Source: Planobispora rosea
Lineage (GTDB): Bacteria; Actinomycetota; Actinomycetes; Streptosporangiales; Streptosporangiaceae
NCBI RefSeq assembly: GCF_014648175.1
Contig: NZ_BMQP01000053.1
Coordinates: forward strand, 1-57,501
DNA length: 57,501 nucleotides
Direction of reading: 5' to 3'
The translations under genes were made by a program, and so were the position numbers. Below are positions 7,807 to 16,069 of this stretch, piece after piece (the first letter of the stretch is position 1; each line of letters starts with the position of its first letter). The notes below the pieces were generated by a model, which saw nothing but the letters and a program-made list of their open reading frames with translations, did no database searches and was not told the DNA's origin.

Positions 7807-8018
7807 ACCCCTGGATGTAGAAGATCGGGCTCGGGACTGGCTTGGAGGTGGATGTCATCGCTGGTAGCCCCATGAACGGCGATGTACGGGCCTCAACCGG
7901 GCCCCGAGTTCACACCGAAGGGGTTGTCGATGGTGTGCGCCCGGTGTCCACGCTCAGGGCAGGAACCCTCTCGGAGATTGACCCGCAGGGAGAACCTCCA
8001 ACGCAGAGCACAGGAAGA

Positions 8019-8210
8019 TCCACCGGATGGCTGCACCCGGGCGGCATCGGCAACAGTGATCCAGTCCTGAACCCGCTCCCGGTCCACCCCCACCATGTCC
8101 GCCAGGATCGCCATGGCGTCCACCGCCGGCAGCGACTCCCCCACCGGGCGAAACACATCGCCGTAAAACGCCATTGCCACATCGCCGCCGGCGAGCTGCG
8201 GGCCACCGGC
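8019..8210 (-). pseudogene. Alpha/beta hydrolase-like fragment
   Basis: About 64 codons (GGDVAMAFYGDVFRPVGESL, then AVDAMAILADMVGVDRERVQ) resemble an internal segment of actinobacterial hydrolases or esterases in which AFYGD-FRP follows the core. Neither a nucleophile elbow nor a catalytic histidine is present. Both sides are unrelated sequence. Assignment is tentative. Confidence 0.35.
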
Positions 8211-8369
8211 CCGCCGCCACCCACAGCAAAGCCGCGAGAGGCCCTGCCAGGGCGTACGGGCCGAATGAGCGATGATGTGACATGGGAACACGGCCGCGAT
8301 CGCGTCAGTGACCTGACCTGAAGCGGACAACGGAACGATCCTGACGTCCGGCAGGCAATGAAGTTACTG

Positions 8370-8713
8370 TCAGATATAGGATTCTTTGTCACCTTTTCTG
8401 CAAAATGCCCAGATCGGCATCCACGTCATGGAGGACCCCAGGCACACCTCCGATGCATAGCGGTCGAATAAGGCATCAAGTGCTTTGTCGCGTTCTTCTG
8501 GTGATCGCAACACCAGCCCATTAAGGCGGAAACGCCGCCGGTCACGACTCTCCGGCTCGACATGAACCCCAAGATCAGCCAGCAGCTCGCGCAGACAATC
8601 GGAAGCACACTCGAGTCGGAAGCACACTCGAGGGCGCCGACGCATGCCAGGAGTTCGGCGAATACGGTCAGGCGGAGGTGAACTCGGTGAAACTGGACTT
8701 CTTGCATCGACAT
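8370..8713 (-). pseudogene. Hypothetical gene frameshifted by a 17-bp tandem duplication
   Basis: The front part reads MSMQEVQFHRVHLRLTVFAE then LLACVGALECASD; the continuation RELLADLGVHVEPESRDRRR and FRLNGLVLRSPEERDKALDA is in another frame. The break coincides exactly with a 17-bp sequence present twice in tandem. Removing one copy restores a single open frame of about 108 codons. I do not recognise the protein. Its lower-GC codons (several A/T third positions) differ from the core genes and suggest foreign origin. Confidence 0.55.
8599..8632. repeat. 17-bp perfect tandem duplication
   Basis: TCGGAAGCACACTCGAG occurs twice in direct succession (8599-8615 and 8616-8632). Because 17 is not a multiple of three, it shifts the reading frame of the minus-strand gene around it. 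Confidence 0.95.
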
Positions 8714-8810
8714 AGCCTGGTCACGAAGCACTCGGCCAGGGCGGCGCGATCCGGCACCGGGCCCTGCAGGCGAAATTCCGGAGCCAGCGCGAAGGACAGG
8801 ATGCCATACA

Positions 8811-9040
8811 GTCAGGGCCCTGTCCGAGGACCGACGCCGCGGCATCGTCCGCAAGGCCAAGGAACGGCCTGGAGGCGGCCCGCCGCGTCCGGGGCGGCCA
8901 CCGCCTCGTGGTCGCTGGCGGCAAACGCGGCTATCCTCGCCCGCCGCCAGCGCGGGGAATCCATCCGCACCATCGTCACCGGCGTCAAGGCCTCCACCGG
9001 CGCCGTCCACGAGACCCTCGCAGATGCCAGGGATTTGTAG
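8811..9040 (+). pseudogene. Serine recombinase (resolvase/invertase) C-terminal remnant
   Basis: Two frames together give RALSEDRRRGIVRKAKER-LEAARR, GG-RLVVAGGK and AAILARRQRGESIRTIVTG, VKASTGAVHETLADARDL. This is the usual tail of small serine recombinases: ER--AGLEAARARG--GGRP, then the ARR-RGESI--IA---VS--TVH-TL helix-turn-helix. The frame changes in the middle and there is no catalytic domain, so it is a fossil. Confidence 0.6.
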
Positions 9041-9151
9041 GCGACCCTCGGCAACCAGGCTCAGTACATCCAGGAGACCGCCGACTGCGTCGTGAGCCGA
9101 CTGCGGGTCGGGCCGGTCGCTACCGGGGTTCGCCGCCGGGGCGGCCGGCCC

Positions 9152-9505
9152 TTACCGCAGGTCGCCCTGTAGGCCGGGATGCAGCCCATGGCTGATGCCC
9201 ACGTGCTCGGGAACCCGTTTCTGCAGTCCGACGAAGGTGGCTGCCTCCTCGGCGGACAGCCCGCCGGGCATCTCCGCCTCGAACTCGGTCACCACGGCAT
9301 CCGCCTCGGCGTGCAGCTCACGGCCGGCGGGCAGCAGGTGCACGGCGTGCGCGCGCCGGTCGACCGGATGCCTCCGGCGCTCGATCAGGCCGCGCTGCTC
9401 CAGCTCGTCGACGAGGCCGACCATGACGTTGCGATGCACGTTCAGCGGCTCGGCGAGCTGGTGCTGGCTGCGTCCGTCCCGCTCGATGAGCAGGCTCAGC
9501 ATCAC
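9152..9505 (-). pseudogene. MarR-family regulator, N-terminally replaced
   Basis: The core is a good MarR winged helix: DGRSQHQLAEPLNVHRNVMV, GLVDELEQRGLIERRRHPVD, RRAHAVHLLPAG. The usual 50-residue dimerisation helix before it is missing. Reading upstream in the same frame gives IRKLAGARHAPADWIQRARI, the N-terminus of an IS630-type transposase, so the gene has been fused to transposon sequence at about 9500. The C-terminus also looks shortened. A GTG or ATG at the junction could still start translation, but a dimer is unlikely. Confidence 0.65.
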
Positions 9506-9575
9506 GATCCTGGCGCGCTGGATCCAGTCGGCCGGAGCATGGCGGGCTCCAGCGAGCTTGCGGATCTGGCCTTCT
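9500..9575 (-). pseudogene. IS630-type transposase N-terminal fragment
   Basis: EGQIRKLAGARHAPADWIQR then ARIVMLS matches the conserved start of IS630-family transposases (L-R-ART-PA--V-RARIVLL). It is only about 25 codons long, begins after a TGA, and runs in frame into the MarR fragment. Confidence 0.5.
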
Positions 9576-9683
9576 CACGCTTGATTCGCCGCCCGGCGAT
9601 GTCGAGCCCCGAGCCGTAACATTTGTGCAGGCCGGCGACGCCGTCGCCAGCCTGGCGCCCGACTTATCCGAGTCCTGAGAGGT

Positions 9684-10052
9684 TCAGAGTCTCTTCTGGG
9701 CGTACACATATATGGCATCGCCCAGGAAGTCAACCATATCGGGATGGTAGGAATTATGGAATTCCTTCATGGCGGAGTCTTCCGAATAAAAGATCGCCAT
9801 ACCGATATAGGCATTCTTGGTCGGGGTGTAGAAACGGCAGGCTATCTCGAAGTGCCTGTCAATGAACAGCTGGATGTGGTCATCCGCCGGTTGTGCCCCA
9901 TCCAGGCAGCTCGCCATCTCGCTGTAGAGATCATGCCAATCCTTGTGGACCTGATCTTTGTCGACATGGGCCCAGCCGCCGGTAGCCGACAGGCTCCGAT
10001 CCTGCTCCTCGGCCAGGAATTTCCGGCAGAGATCCGCGTACTGTTCATCCAT
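9684..10052 (-). CDS. Stand-alone TipAS-like drug-binding domain
   Basis: 122 residues with no DNA-binding domain. The C-terminal part follows TipAS: HFEIACRFYTPTKNAYIGMA, IFYSEDSAMKEFHNSYHP, DMVDFLGDAIYVYAQKRL, i.e. the H--I-C-Y----Y-G-A--Y and P-M--FL-DAI pattern. The N-terminal helices (DEQYADLCRKFLAEEQDRSL) also fit the all-helical globin-like TipAS fold. One cysteine sits near the ligand-reactive position. The most likely role is to bind and sequester a peptide antibiotic. ATG 10052 was chosen; a TTG six codons upstream is possible. AT-rich codons contrast with the host. It is inside the island, 7.8 kb from full-length tipA. Confidence 0.65.
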   Translation of the reverse strand: MDEQYADLCRKFLAEEQDRSLSATGGWAHVDKDQVHKDWHDLYSEMASCLDGAQPADDHIQLFIDRHFEIACRFYTPTKNAYIGMAIFYSEDSAMKEFHNSYHPDMVDFLGDAIYVYAQKRL

Positions 10053-10318
10053 GTTCTTGATGCCTGTCAATTTATTCGCGCCTTTCCGGCGAAAACGTCC
10101 CTGGAGTGGTTGCCTGGATAGGCAACCATGATCGACCGCTGGGCATGACGAACCATGGCATGCCGGAACCAGGTTGGCAAACGATTTACCAGCGCGAGCT
10201 GGGTGAACACCAGGCAGCCCCGGGCGCCTCCTGAAGGGTGGATCTCCTGCGCGAGCCGGCTGACGGACAGGCCCGCGCTGACAGAGGGGTCCACCACCAC
10301 TGGCGGCAGCCGTGATGT

Positions 10319-10372
10319 GCATGCTGCTCCTGCACCGCCTCGGCGCATTTCGATCATGACTTTTCAGACACC
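10319..10372. repeat. Right copy of 54-bp inverted IS end
   Basis: Inverted counterpart of 2525-2578 with a single mismatch, ending TTTTCAGACACC. In the plus strand it carries the same last codons of the IS5-type transposase (MLLLHRLGAFRS). It marks the right edge of the island, 106 bases before the DUF3817 gene. Confidence 0.85.
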
Positions 10373-10477
10373 CTCTACGGCGCGCGGCGCCGCCCACCCT
10401 CCCGGCCGGGACCGCACCGGCCTGCCCTTAGGCTGGAGAGCCGTTCCCCGAGGTCGTTGAGAAAGGGTGGCTTCCCC

Positions 10478-10807
10478 GTGCCCACCGCACTGCGTCTATT
10501 CCGTTATGTGGCGATCGCCGAGGCGTTCTCGTGGGCGGGGTTGCTCGTCGGCATGTACTTCAAGTACATCGCCGCCACCGGTGAGCTCGGCGTGAAGATC
10601 TTCGGTCCGATCCACGGCGCGCTGTTCGTGCTGTACGTCGCGGGGGCGTTCGCCGCCGCCCGCGTGGCCCGCTGGAGCCTGGGCACCGTGGTGCTCGGCC
10701 TGGCGTGCGCCATCCCCCCGTTCACCTCGCTGTGGTTCGAGCGGCGCGTGATCGCCCGCTTCCGCGCGTCCACCGCCGGGAGCGCCGCCGAATCCGTCGC
10801 CGCGTAG
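10478..10807 (+). CDS. DUF3817 membrane protein
   Basis: 109 residues, three to four membrane segments (FRYVAIAEAFSWAGLLVGMY, IHGALFVLYVAGAFAAARV, LGTVVLGLACAIPPFTSLWF). This is the typical size and pattern of DUF3817, small integral membrane proteins widespread in actinobacteria: the LR-FR--A--E--S---L---M--K and GP-HG--F--Y motifs are there. GTG 10478 is taken as start because GAAAGGG lies about 10 bases upstream. The function is not known. It is the first host gene right of the island. Confidence 0.82.
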   Translation: MPTALRLFRYVAIAEAFSWAGLLVGMYFKYIAATGELGVKIFGPIHGALFVLYVAGAFAAARVARWSLGTVVLGLACAIPPFTSLWFERRVIARFRASTAGSAAESVAA

Positions 10808-11020
10808 ACGCGGTCGGGCAGGCGGGCCGGGTGGACGCATGAGCCTGCGGGCGTGCGGGCCGCAGGTCCCGGCCGGGTGCGGCGCAGGTCGGCTCCGCCG
10901 GGGCCGGTCCATGCCCGCGGGCGGCGCCCCCACCGCGCCCGCGGGCCGCACCACCGTCCCGTGCCCGCGCGCCGCACCGCCTCCGGCGGCCGCGGGCCCG
11001 CGCGGGGGATCTCGGGAGGG
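10808..11020. other. Intergenic, nothing seen
   Basis: 213 very GC-rich bases between two genes that face each other. Apart from short GC-rich inverted repeats that could end transcription from both sides, no feature could be supported. Confidence 0.5.
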
Positions 11021-11212
11021 TCAGCTGAAAGCGTCCTTGATCTTCTTCCCGGCGTCCTTGACCTTCTCGCCCGCCTGCTTGAGGTTGCCCTCGGTCTGGT
11101 CGGCCCGGCCCTCGGCCTGCAGGTCCCGGTCGTCGGTGAGGTCTCCCACGTTCTCCTTGGCCCGGCCCTTGAGCTCCTCGGCCTTGTTCGCGATCTTGTC
11201 GTCGGTCCCCAT
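11021..11212 (-). CDS. CsbD family stress protein
   Basis: 63 residues, highly charged and helical: MGTDDKIANKAEELKGRAKE, NVGDLTDDRDLQAEGRADQT, EGNLKQAGEKVKDAGKK. This is the whole CsbD domain (KG--KE--G--TGD--L-AEGK-D---G). CsbD proteins are small general-stress proteins, sigma-B controlled in Bacillus, of unknown biochemistry. ATG 11212 follows AAAGGA with good spacing. A monocistronic gene. Confidence 0.92.
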   Translation of the reverse strand: MGTDDKIANKAEELKGRAKENVGDLTDDRDLQAEGRADQTEGNLKQAGEKVKDAGKKIKDAFS

Positions 11213-11300
11213 GGTCGTCCTTTCGTCACGGCGCCCTTCGCCTGTCCGATCACCTATCCGGGGCACCCCGAGGTAAACACGGCCGCTCACGGGGTACGGG

Positions 11301-12326
11301 TCACAGGTCCAGGACGGCACGTGTCACGGCACGGCACCGGCCCGGATGGGTCAGCAGGTCGGCGGAGTCGGCGAACTGGTCGACCGAGCCGACCGGCGGC
11401 AGCGCCGCCACGGCCGGATCGGTGATCGAGGCCGTCAGCGCGTCGGCGAACCGCTGGGCGCCGATGACCTGGAAGGGCCGGGCGTGGTAGGAGCGCACGG
11501 AGGTCTCCAGCGGCCCGGTCAGACCCAGCCGGTTGTGCAGGGCCGCCACCCGCTCGTACGCGCGGCCCAGGTGCCGCTCCCGTTCCCGCCAGTCCGTGGC
11601 GGCCAGCGCCGCCGACAGCGAGTCGCCGAGCTCGGCGGAGCCGGACAGGCGGGCGAAGGCGCTGCCGAGCCATTTCGCGTAGGGCGGGTAGCGGCGGCGC
11701 ATCAGCAGCACCAGCCGCATCACGTCGCGTACCAGCCGGGCGGTCACCACGGCCGACCCCGGGCCGTCGCCGACCTCTCCGCACCGCCCCGGGAACGCCT
11801 CCTCCTGGGCCAGGCGCCGCCATTGGGCGGCCAGGACGTGGCGCCACAGGTCGCCGGGGTACCAGCGCAGCGCGGCGCGCGCCCGTTCCAGCACACCCAG
11901 CCCGTCGTGGAAGACCTCTCCGCTGGTGACCTCGGTCAGCCGCTGCCAGGGGACCGACAACCAGTCCAGGGCGGTGAGCCCGTACGGCTCGCGGCACGGA
12001 TCGAAGCCGAGCCGCCCGGCGAACCACCGCCCCGGCCCGGCGACCTCGACCCCGTGCCGTCCGCCGAAGACGGTCGGGTAACCGCCGAAGGACGCGGGGA
12101 GACGCGCCGCGACCACCCGCCGCACCTCCTCGGCCGCCTCGGCGTCGACGAACAACACCACCCTGGGCCCCCAGTCATGGTCGGTGGAGCGCTCGGTGTC
12201 GAACGCCAGGACCTCCGACCCCGCGCCGATCAGTGCGGCGCTGTGCGGCACATCGGTGACCACGGGTCGCACGACCTCGGTGTAGAAGTCACGCGACAGC
12301 TCCAAACCAGGCACGAAACTGGACAT
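11301..12326 (-). CDS. DUF4037 domain protein (nucleotidyltransferase-like)
   Basis: 341 residues. The N-terminal half has the nucleotidyltransferase-like signature of DUF4037 proteins: GAGSEVLAFDTERSTDHDWG then PRVVLFVD, where the STDHDWGPRV stretch carries the putative metal-binding acids. The C-terminal half is the helical DUF4037 domain (RDVMRLVLLMRRRYPPYAKW, GSAFARL). The enzymatic activity is unproven in the family. Start: two adjacent ATGs (12329 and 12326) behind GGGCGGA; the second has the better spacing. It is divergent from the large kinase gene, with 213 bases between them. Confidence 0.82.
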   Translation of the reverse strand: MSSFVPGLELSRDFYTEVVRPVVTDVPHSAALIGAGSEVLAFDTERSTDHDWGPRVVLFVDAEAAEEVRRVVAARLPASFGGYPTVFGGRHGVEVAGPGRWFAGRLGFDPCREPYGLTALDWLSVPWQRLTEVTSGEVFHDGLGVLERARAALRWYPGDLWRHVLAAQWRRLAQEEAFPGRCGEVGDGPGSAVVTARLVRDVMRLVLLMRRRYPPYAKWLGSAFARLSGSAELGDSLSAALAATDWRERERHLGRAYERVAALHNRLGLTGPLETSVRSYHARPFQVIGAQRFADALTASITDPAVAALPPVGSVDQFADSADLLTHPGRCRAVTRAVLDL

Positions 12327-12539
12327 CATTCCGCCCACTCTGCCTGGCGCCCCTCTCCCGCGCACCCGGTTTTCCCCGCGCCCGCCCTCCCCCACCCGGA
12401 CGCGACGGGCAGCGGGCGGCGGGCGCATCACGCATCTCGGCCACGACGACGAGAGCCGCGGCGACCACGATCCGCCGGAGGCCGGCATCGCCGCCGGATG
12501 AGACACAACTACGACCCGGTTGCCGGCGTCTAAAGTGCC

Positions 12540-15500
12540 GTGGATGGATTGACTGCGGACAGCCCACAGCGTATCGGCGCCTACTGGCTGGCCCGGCGGA
12601 TCGGCGAGGGCGGCCAGGGCGTCGTCTACGAGGCGTACGACGCCGACGGGCGCAGGGTCGCGCTCAAGGTGCTGCACTGGGCCGGAGACCGGGGCAGCAG
12701 AACGCGCTTCTCGCGGGAGGCCGCCGCGTCCCGGCGCGTCGCGTCCTTCTGCACCGCCAAGGTCCTGGACGTCGAACTGGACGTCGACCGGCCGTACATC
12801 GTCAGCGAGTACGTGCCGGGACCGAACCTCCGCGGAGCGGTCACCGAGGGGCACCGGTTCGGCGGGGACGACCTCCACCGGCTCGCCACCGCGATCGCCA
12901 CCGCGCTGACCGCGATCCACGACGCGGGAGTGATCCACCGCGACCTCAAACCCGACAACGTGCTGCTGAGCCCCGACGGGCCACGCGTGATCGACTTCGG
13001 GATCGCCAGGACGCTGGAGATGTCACTGACCAGGACCGGTGAGGTCTCCGGGACGCCTGGCTACATGGCTCCGGAGATCTTCACCGGTCAGCGGGCGACC
13101 TCCGCGGTGGACGTCTTCGCCTGGGGCGCCGTCATGGTGTTCGCGGCGACGGGGGCGGACCCGTTCCCCGGTGACAACGTGGGCGGCGTCATGCACAAGG
13201 TGCTGTCGACGCAGCCGGATCTCAGCGCGCTGCCGCCGCGGCTCGCCTCGCTCGTGGAGGCCGCGCTGCGCAAGGACCCCGCCGACCGGCCCGCCGCCCG
13301 CGACCTGCTGCTGGCGCTGGTCAGCGCCAACGCCTCGGACACGTCCGGCCTGCTGGCGGCCGGCAGCCGTACGGCCCGGACGGTGCAGGTGACCGCCGCC
13401 GCCGATCCGGAGCTGGGCCTCCTCGCCGAGGACGCCTACGCGACGCTGACACCGGAGGAGCGGGAGCTGGCCGCGGACCTGTTCCTCCGGCTCGTCACCC
13501 TGGACGACGACGGGCAGGAGATCGGCCGCAGGGCGCCCTTCGACGAGCTGCTGGACGGGCGGCCCGAGCGGGAGACGGCCACCGTGCGGCGGATCCTGCA
13601 GGCGTTCTCCTATCTCGTCGCCGTGGACGGCGGGTCGGTCGCGCTGTCACGGCCCGCGCTGCTGCGCGCCTGGCCCAGGCTGCGGTCGTGGGTCGACGCC
13701 GACCGGCAGGGCTTGAGCATCTTGGCGCAGGTCACCACGGCGGCCCGGCACTGGGCCGATCACGGCCGCAGGGACGGCGACCTCCTGCCGGGCAGCCGCC
13801 TGGAGCGGGCGCTGGACTGGGCCGCGACCGGCCGCCGGCACATCACGCTGACGCCGACGGAACGGGAATTCCTGCAGGCGGGAGCCGGGCTGGCGAAGCG
13901 GCGCTCCCGGCGCAGGCAGCTGACCAGCGTCACGCTGGCGGGCCTGCTGGTGCTCGCGCTGGGCGCCGGTGGCCTCGCGTTCGTGCAGAGCAAGCGGGCC
14001 GACGAGCAGCGCGACGCCGCCGTCGCCCGGAAGGTCGCGCTGGAGGCCGACACCCTGCGCAGCACCGAGCCGCGCACGGCGATGCTGCTCAACGTGGCCG
14101 CCTGGCGGATCAGCGCGGACGTCGACACCCGCGCCGGCCTGACCGACGCCCTCCACCAGCGGGAGATCGCCGCCCTCCCCGAGCCCGGGGGGACGTCCAC
14201 GCTCAGCCACGACGGCAGGACGCTCGCCACCGTCGACCCCGAAGGGGTGAGCCTGTTCGACGTGCCCACCGGGAAGAGGACCGGCGGCTGGCGGGACCCG
14301 TACTTCGACAGGCTGCTCGTCCACGGCGCCGCGCTCAACTCCGAGGGCCGGTTGCTGGCCGTCGAGAGCGACACCGGCGTCACCGTCTGGGATGTGCGCA
14401 CCGGCGAGAAGCGGGCCGAGCTGCGTTCTGCCGACTTCTACGGGGCGCCGCGCATCCGTTTCACCGACCACGCGACCACCCTGGCGGTCTTCGGCGGCGC
14501 GGGTGGCTCCGGGTATTTCTGGGACGTGGCGGGCGACCGTACCTGGGGCGCGTACGCTCCCCGGACGTCGCTGCCCTTCCCGCTGGCCGTGGCGTCGACC
14601 GGTGAGCTGGCGGCGAGGGTGGAGGCGTCCGGGAGACTCACGGTCTGGCGGCTGCCGGACCGGGTCGTCGACCCCCGGCTGTCGCGCGCCTGTCCCGGAT
14701 CGGGCCGCAAGGCGATCGCGTTCAGCCCCGACGGGCGGACACTGGCCTGCGCGGGCAGCGAGATCCGCCTGGTCGACGTGGCGACCGGCGAGGTGCGCGC
14801 GCCCCGGGGCGCAGGCGCCTCCTGGCCGTGGCAGCGGACCGGGACCGGAGAGGTGCGCCCGGCCGCCTCCGGCGGCCTCCGGTTCAGCGCCGACGGCCGG
14901 CTGATCGCCGGATTCTCCGACCGCACGGTCCGCGTGTGGCAGGTGGCCGACCAGCGGGAGATCCTCAGCTACCAGACGGACACCGAGATCGCCGACGCAC
15001 GCTTCGACGGAGATGTCCTGCGGGTGCACGCCGACGGCGTCATCACCCTGACCGTCGCCTCGCCGATCCGCACGCACCGGATCGCCGGGGACACCGGGCG
15101 GGCGGTGCTCAGCCCCGACGGCCGCTGGATGGCCCTGAAGCCGGACGAGGGCCCCGTCGCCCTGTGGGACGTCCGCGCCGGGCGGCAGGCCGGTGCGCTT
15201 CCGGCGGGCCGCTTCCCGGTCGGCGTGATGGCCTTCGACCCGCGCGGCACGATGCTGGTGACGGGCATGGAGGGCGACCGGCTCCAGGCGTGGGACCCCG
15301 TGACACGCGAGGAGCTGTGGCGGGCGCCGCTGCCCGCGGACAAGGGGGTGGGCACCCCCGCGTTCACCGCCGACGGCCGGATCGTCGTCGTGCCGACGCC
15401 CGACTTCGGGGACGCCGGTTCCGGGTTCGTGCCCGCCAGGCCGCTGGTCCTCGACGCCCGCACCGGACGGCCGCTGGCCGAGAGCGTGCTCGACCCCGCG

Positions 15501-15977
15501 GGCAGGGTCCTCCTCGACGGGATGGACTACGTCGCGATCAGCTCACGTGGCCTCGTGGCCACCGACGCGGGCGACGGCCGGATCGGCCTGCTGGCGGACG
15601 GCTCCCGCAGGACGCTGCTGCGGGGGGTGCGGGACCGGCTGGACCTGCTGGCCTTCGACACCGGAGGAACCCTCCTCGCCAGCGCGGGCGAACACGGCAG
15701 CGTGCAGATCTGGGATCTCGGCACCAGACGCCGGGTGGGCGATGTGATCACCGTCTCCGACGGAGTCGACACCCTCGCCTTCGGGGCCGGCGGCACCGTG
15801 CTCTACGCCGGCGGCGCCGGGCGCCTCCACGAGATCCCGGTGGGAGGCGAGCAGATGGCGGCGCGGGTGTGCGCCCGCGCCGGGCGTACGCTCACCGCGC
15901 AGGAGTGGCGGAAGCATCTGCCCGGGGTGGCCTACCGGGAGGTGTGCCCGTCACACGCCGCCACCGGGGACTCCTGA
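12540..15977 (+). CDS. Ser/Thr protein kinase with nSTAND-like segment, TM helix and WD40 propeller
   Basis: 1145 residues. Residues 15-265 are a Hanks-type kinase with intact motifs: GEGGQGVVYEA loop, Lys43 in VALKVL, HRDLKPDN with Asp135, DFG with Asp152, and GTPGYMAPE. Residues 290-450 resemble the helical tail of nSTAND/WD40 ATPases (LTPEERELAADLFLRLVTLD, later ALLRAWPRLRSWVDADRQGL), but no P-loop is present. One membrane helix follows at about 461-483, so the kinase is cytosolic and the WD40 repeats (about 540-1130, e.g. IAFSPDGRTLACAGSEIRLV) would be outside. GTG 12540 has no clear ribosome site. Substrates are unknown; the extracellular propeller may sense a ligand. Confidence 0.85.
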   Translation: MDGLTADSPQRIGAYWLARRIGEGGQGVVYEAYDADGRRVALKVLHWAGDRGSRTRFSREAAASRRVASFCTAKVLDVELDVDRPYIVSEYVPGPNLRGAVTEGHRFGGDDLHRLATAIATALTAIHDAGVIHRDLKPDNVLLSPDGPRVIDFGIARTLEMSLTRTGEVSGTPGYMAPEIFTGQRATSAVDVFAWGAVMVFAATGADPFPGDNVGGVMHKVLSTQPDLSALPPRLASLVEAALRKDPADRPAARDLLLALVSANASDTSGLLAAGSRTARTVQVTAAADPELGLLAEDAYATLTPEERELAADLFLRLVTLDDDGQEIGRRAPFDELLDGRPERETATVRRILQAFSYLVAVDGGSVALSRPALLRAWPRLRSWVDADRQGLSILAQVTTAARHWADHGRRDGDLLPGSRLERALDWAATGRRHITLTPTEREFLQAGAGLAKRRSRRRQLTSVTLAGLLVLALGAGGLAFVQSKRADEQRDAAVARKVALEADTLRSTEPRTAMLLNVAAWRISADVDTRAGLTDALHQREIAALPEPGGTSTLSHDGRTLATVDPEGVSLFDVPTGKRTGGWRDPYFDRLLVHGAALNSEGRLLAVESDTGVTVWDVRTGEKRAELRSADFYGAPRIRFTDHATTLAVFGGAGGSGYFWDVAGDRTWGAYAPRTSLPFPLAVASTGELAARVEASGRLTVWRLPDRVVDPRLSRACPGSGRKAIAFSPDGRTLACAGSEIRLVDVATGEVRAPRGAGASWPWQRTGTGEVRPAASGGLRFSADGRLIAGFSDRTVRVWQVADQREILSYQTDTEIADARFDGDVLRVHADGVITLTVASPIRTHRIAGDTGRAVLSPDGRWMALKPDEGPVALWDVRAGRQAGALPAGRFPVGVMAFDPRGTMLVTGMEGDRLQAWDPVTREELWRAPLPADKGVGTPAFTADGRIVVVPTPDFGDAGSGFVPARPLVLDARTGRPLAESVLDPAGRVLLDGMDYVAISSRGLVATDAGDGRIGLLADGSRRTLLRGVRDRLDLLAFDTGGTLLASAGEHGSVQIWDLGTRRRVGDVITVSDGVDTLAFGAGGTVLYAGGAGRLHEIPVGGEQMAARVCARAGRTLTAQEWRKHLPGVAYREVCPSHAATGDS

Positions 15978-16069
15978 CCGCGGGCAGACCGGACGAGCCA
16001 CCGGACGAGCCTGCGGGAGGCCGTCGGCGGGGCCCGGCGAGCCACCCGCAGACGGCCGCCTGCGGAGGT

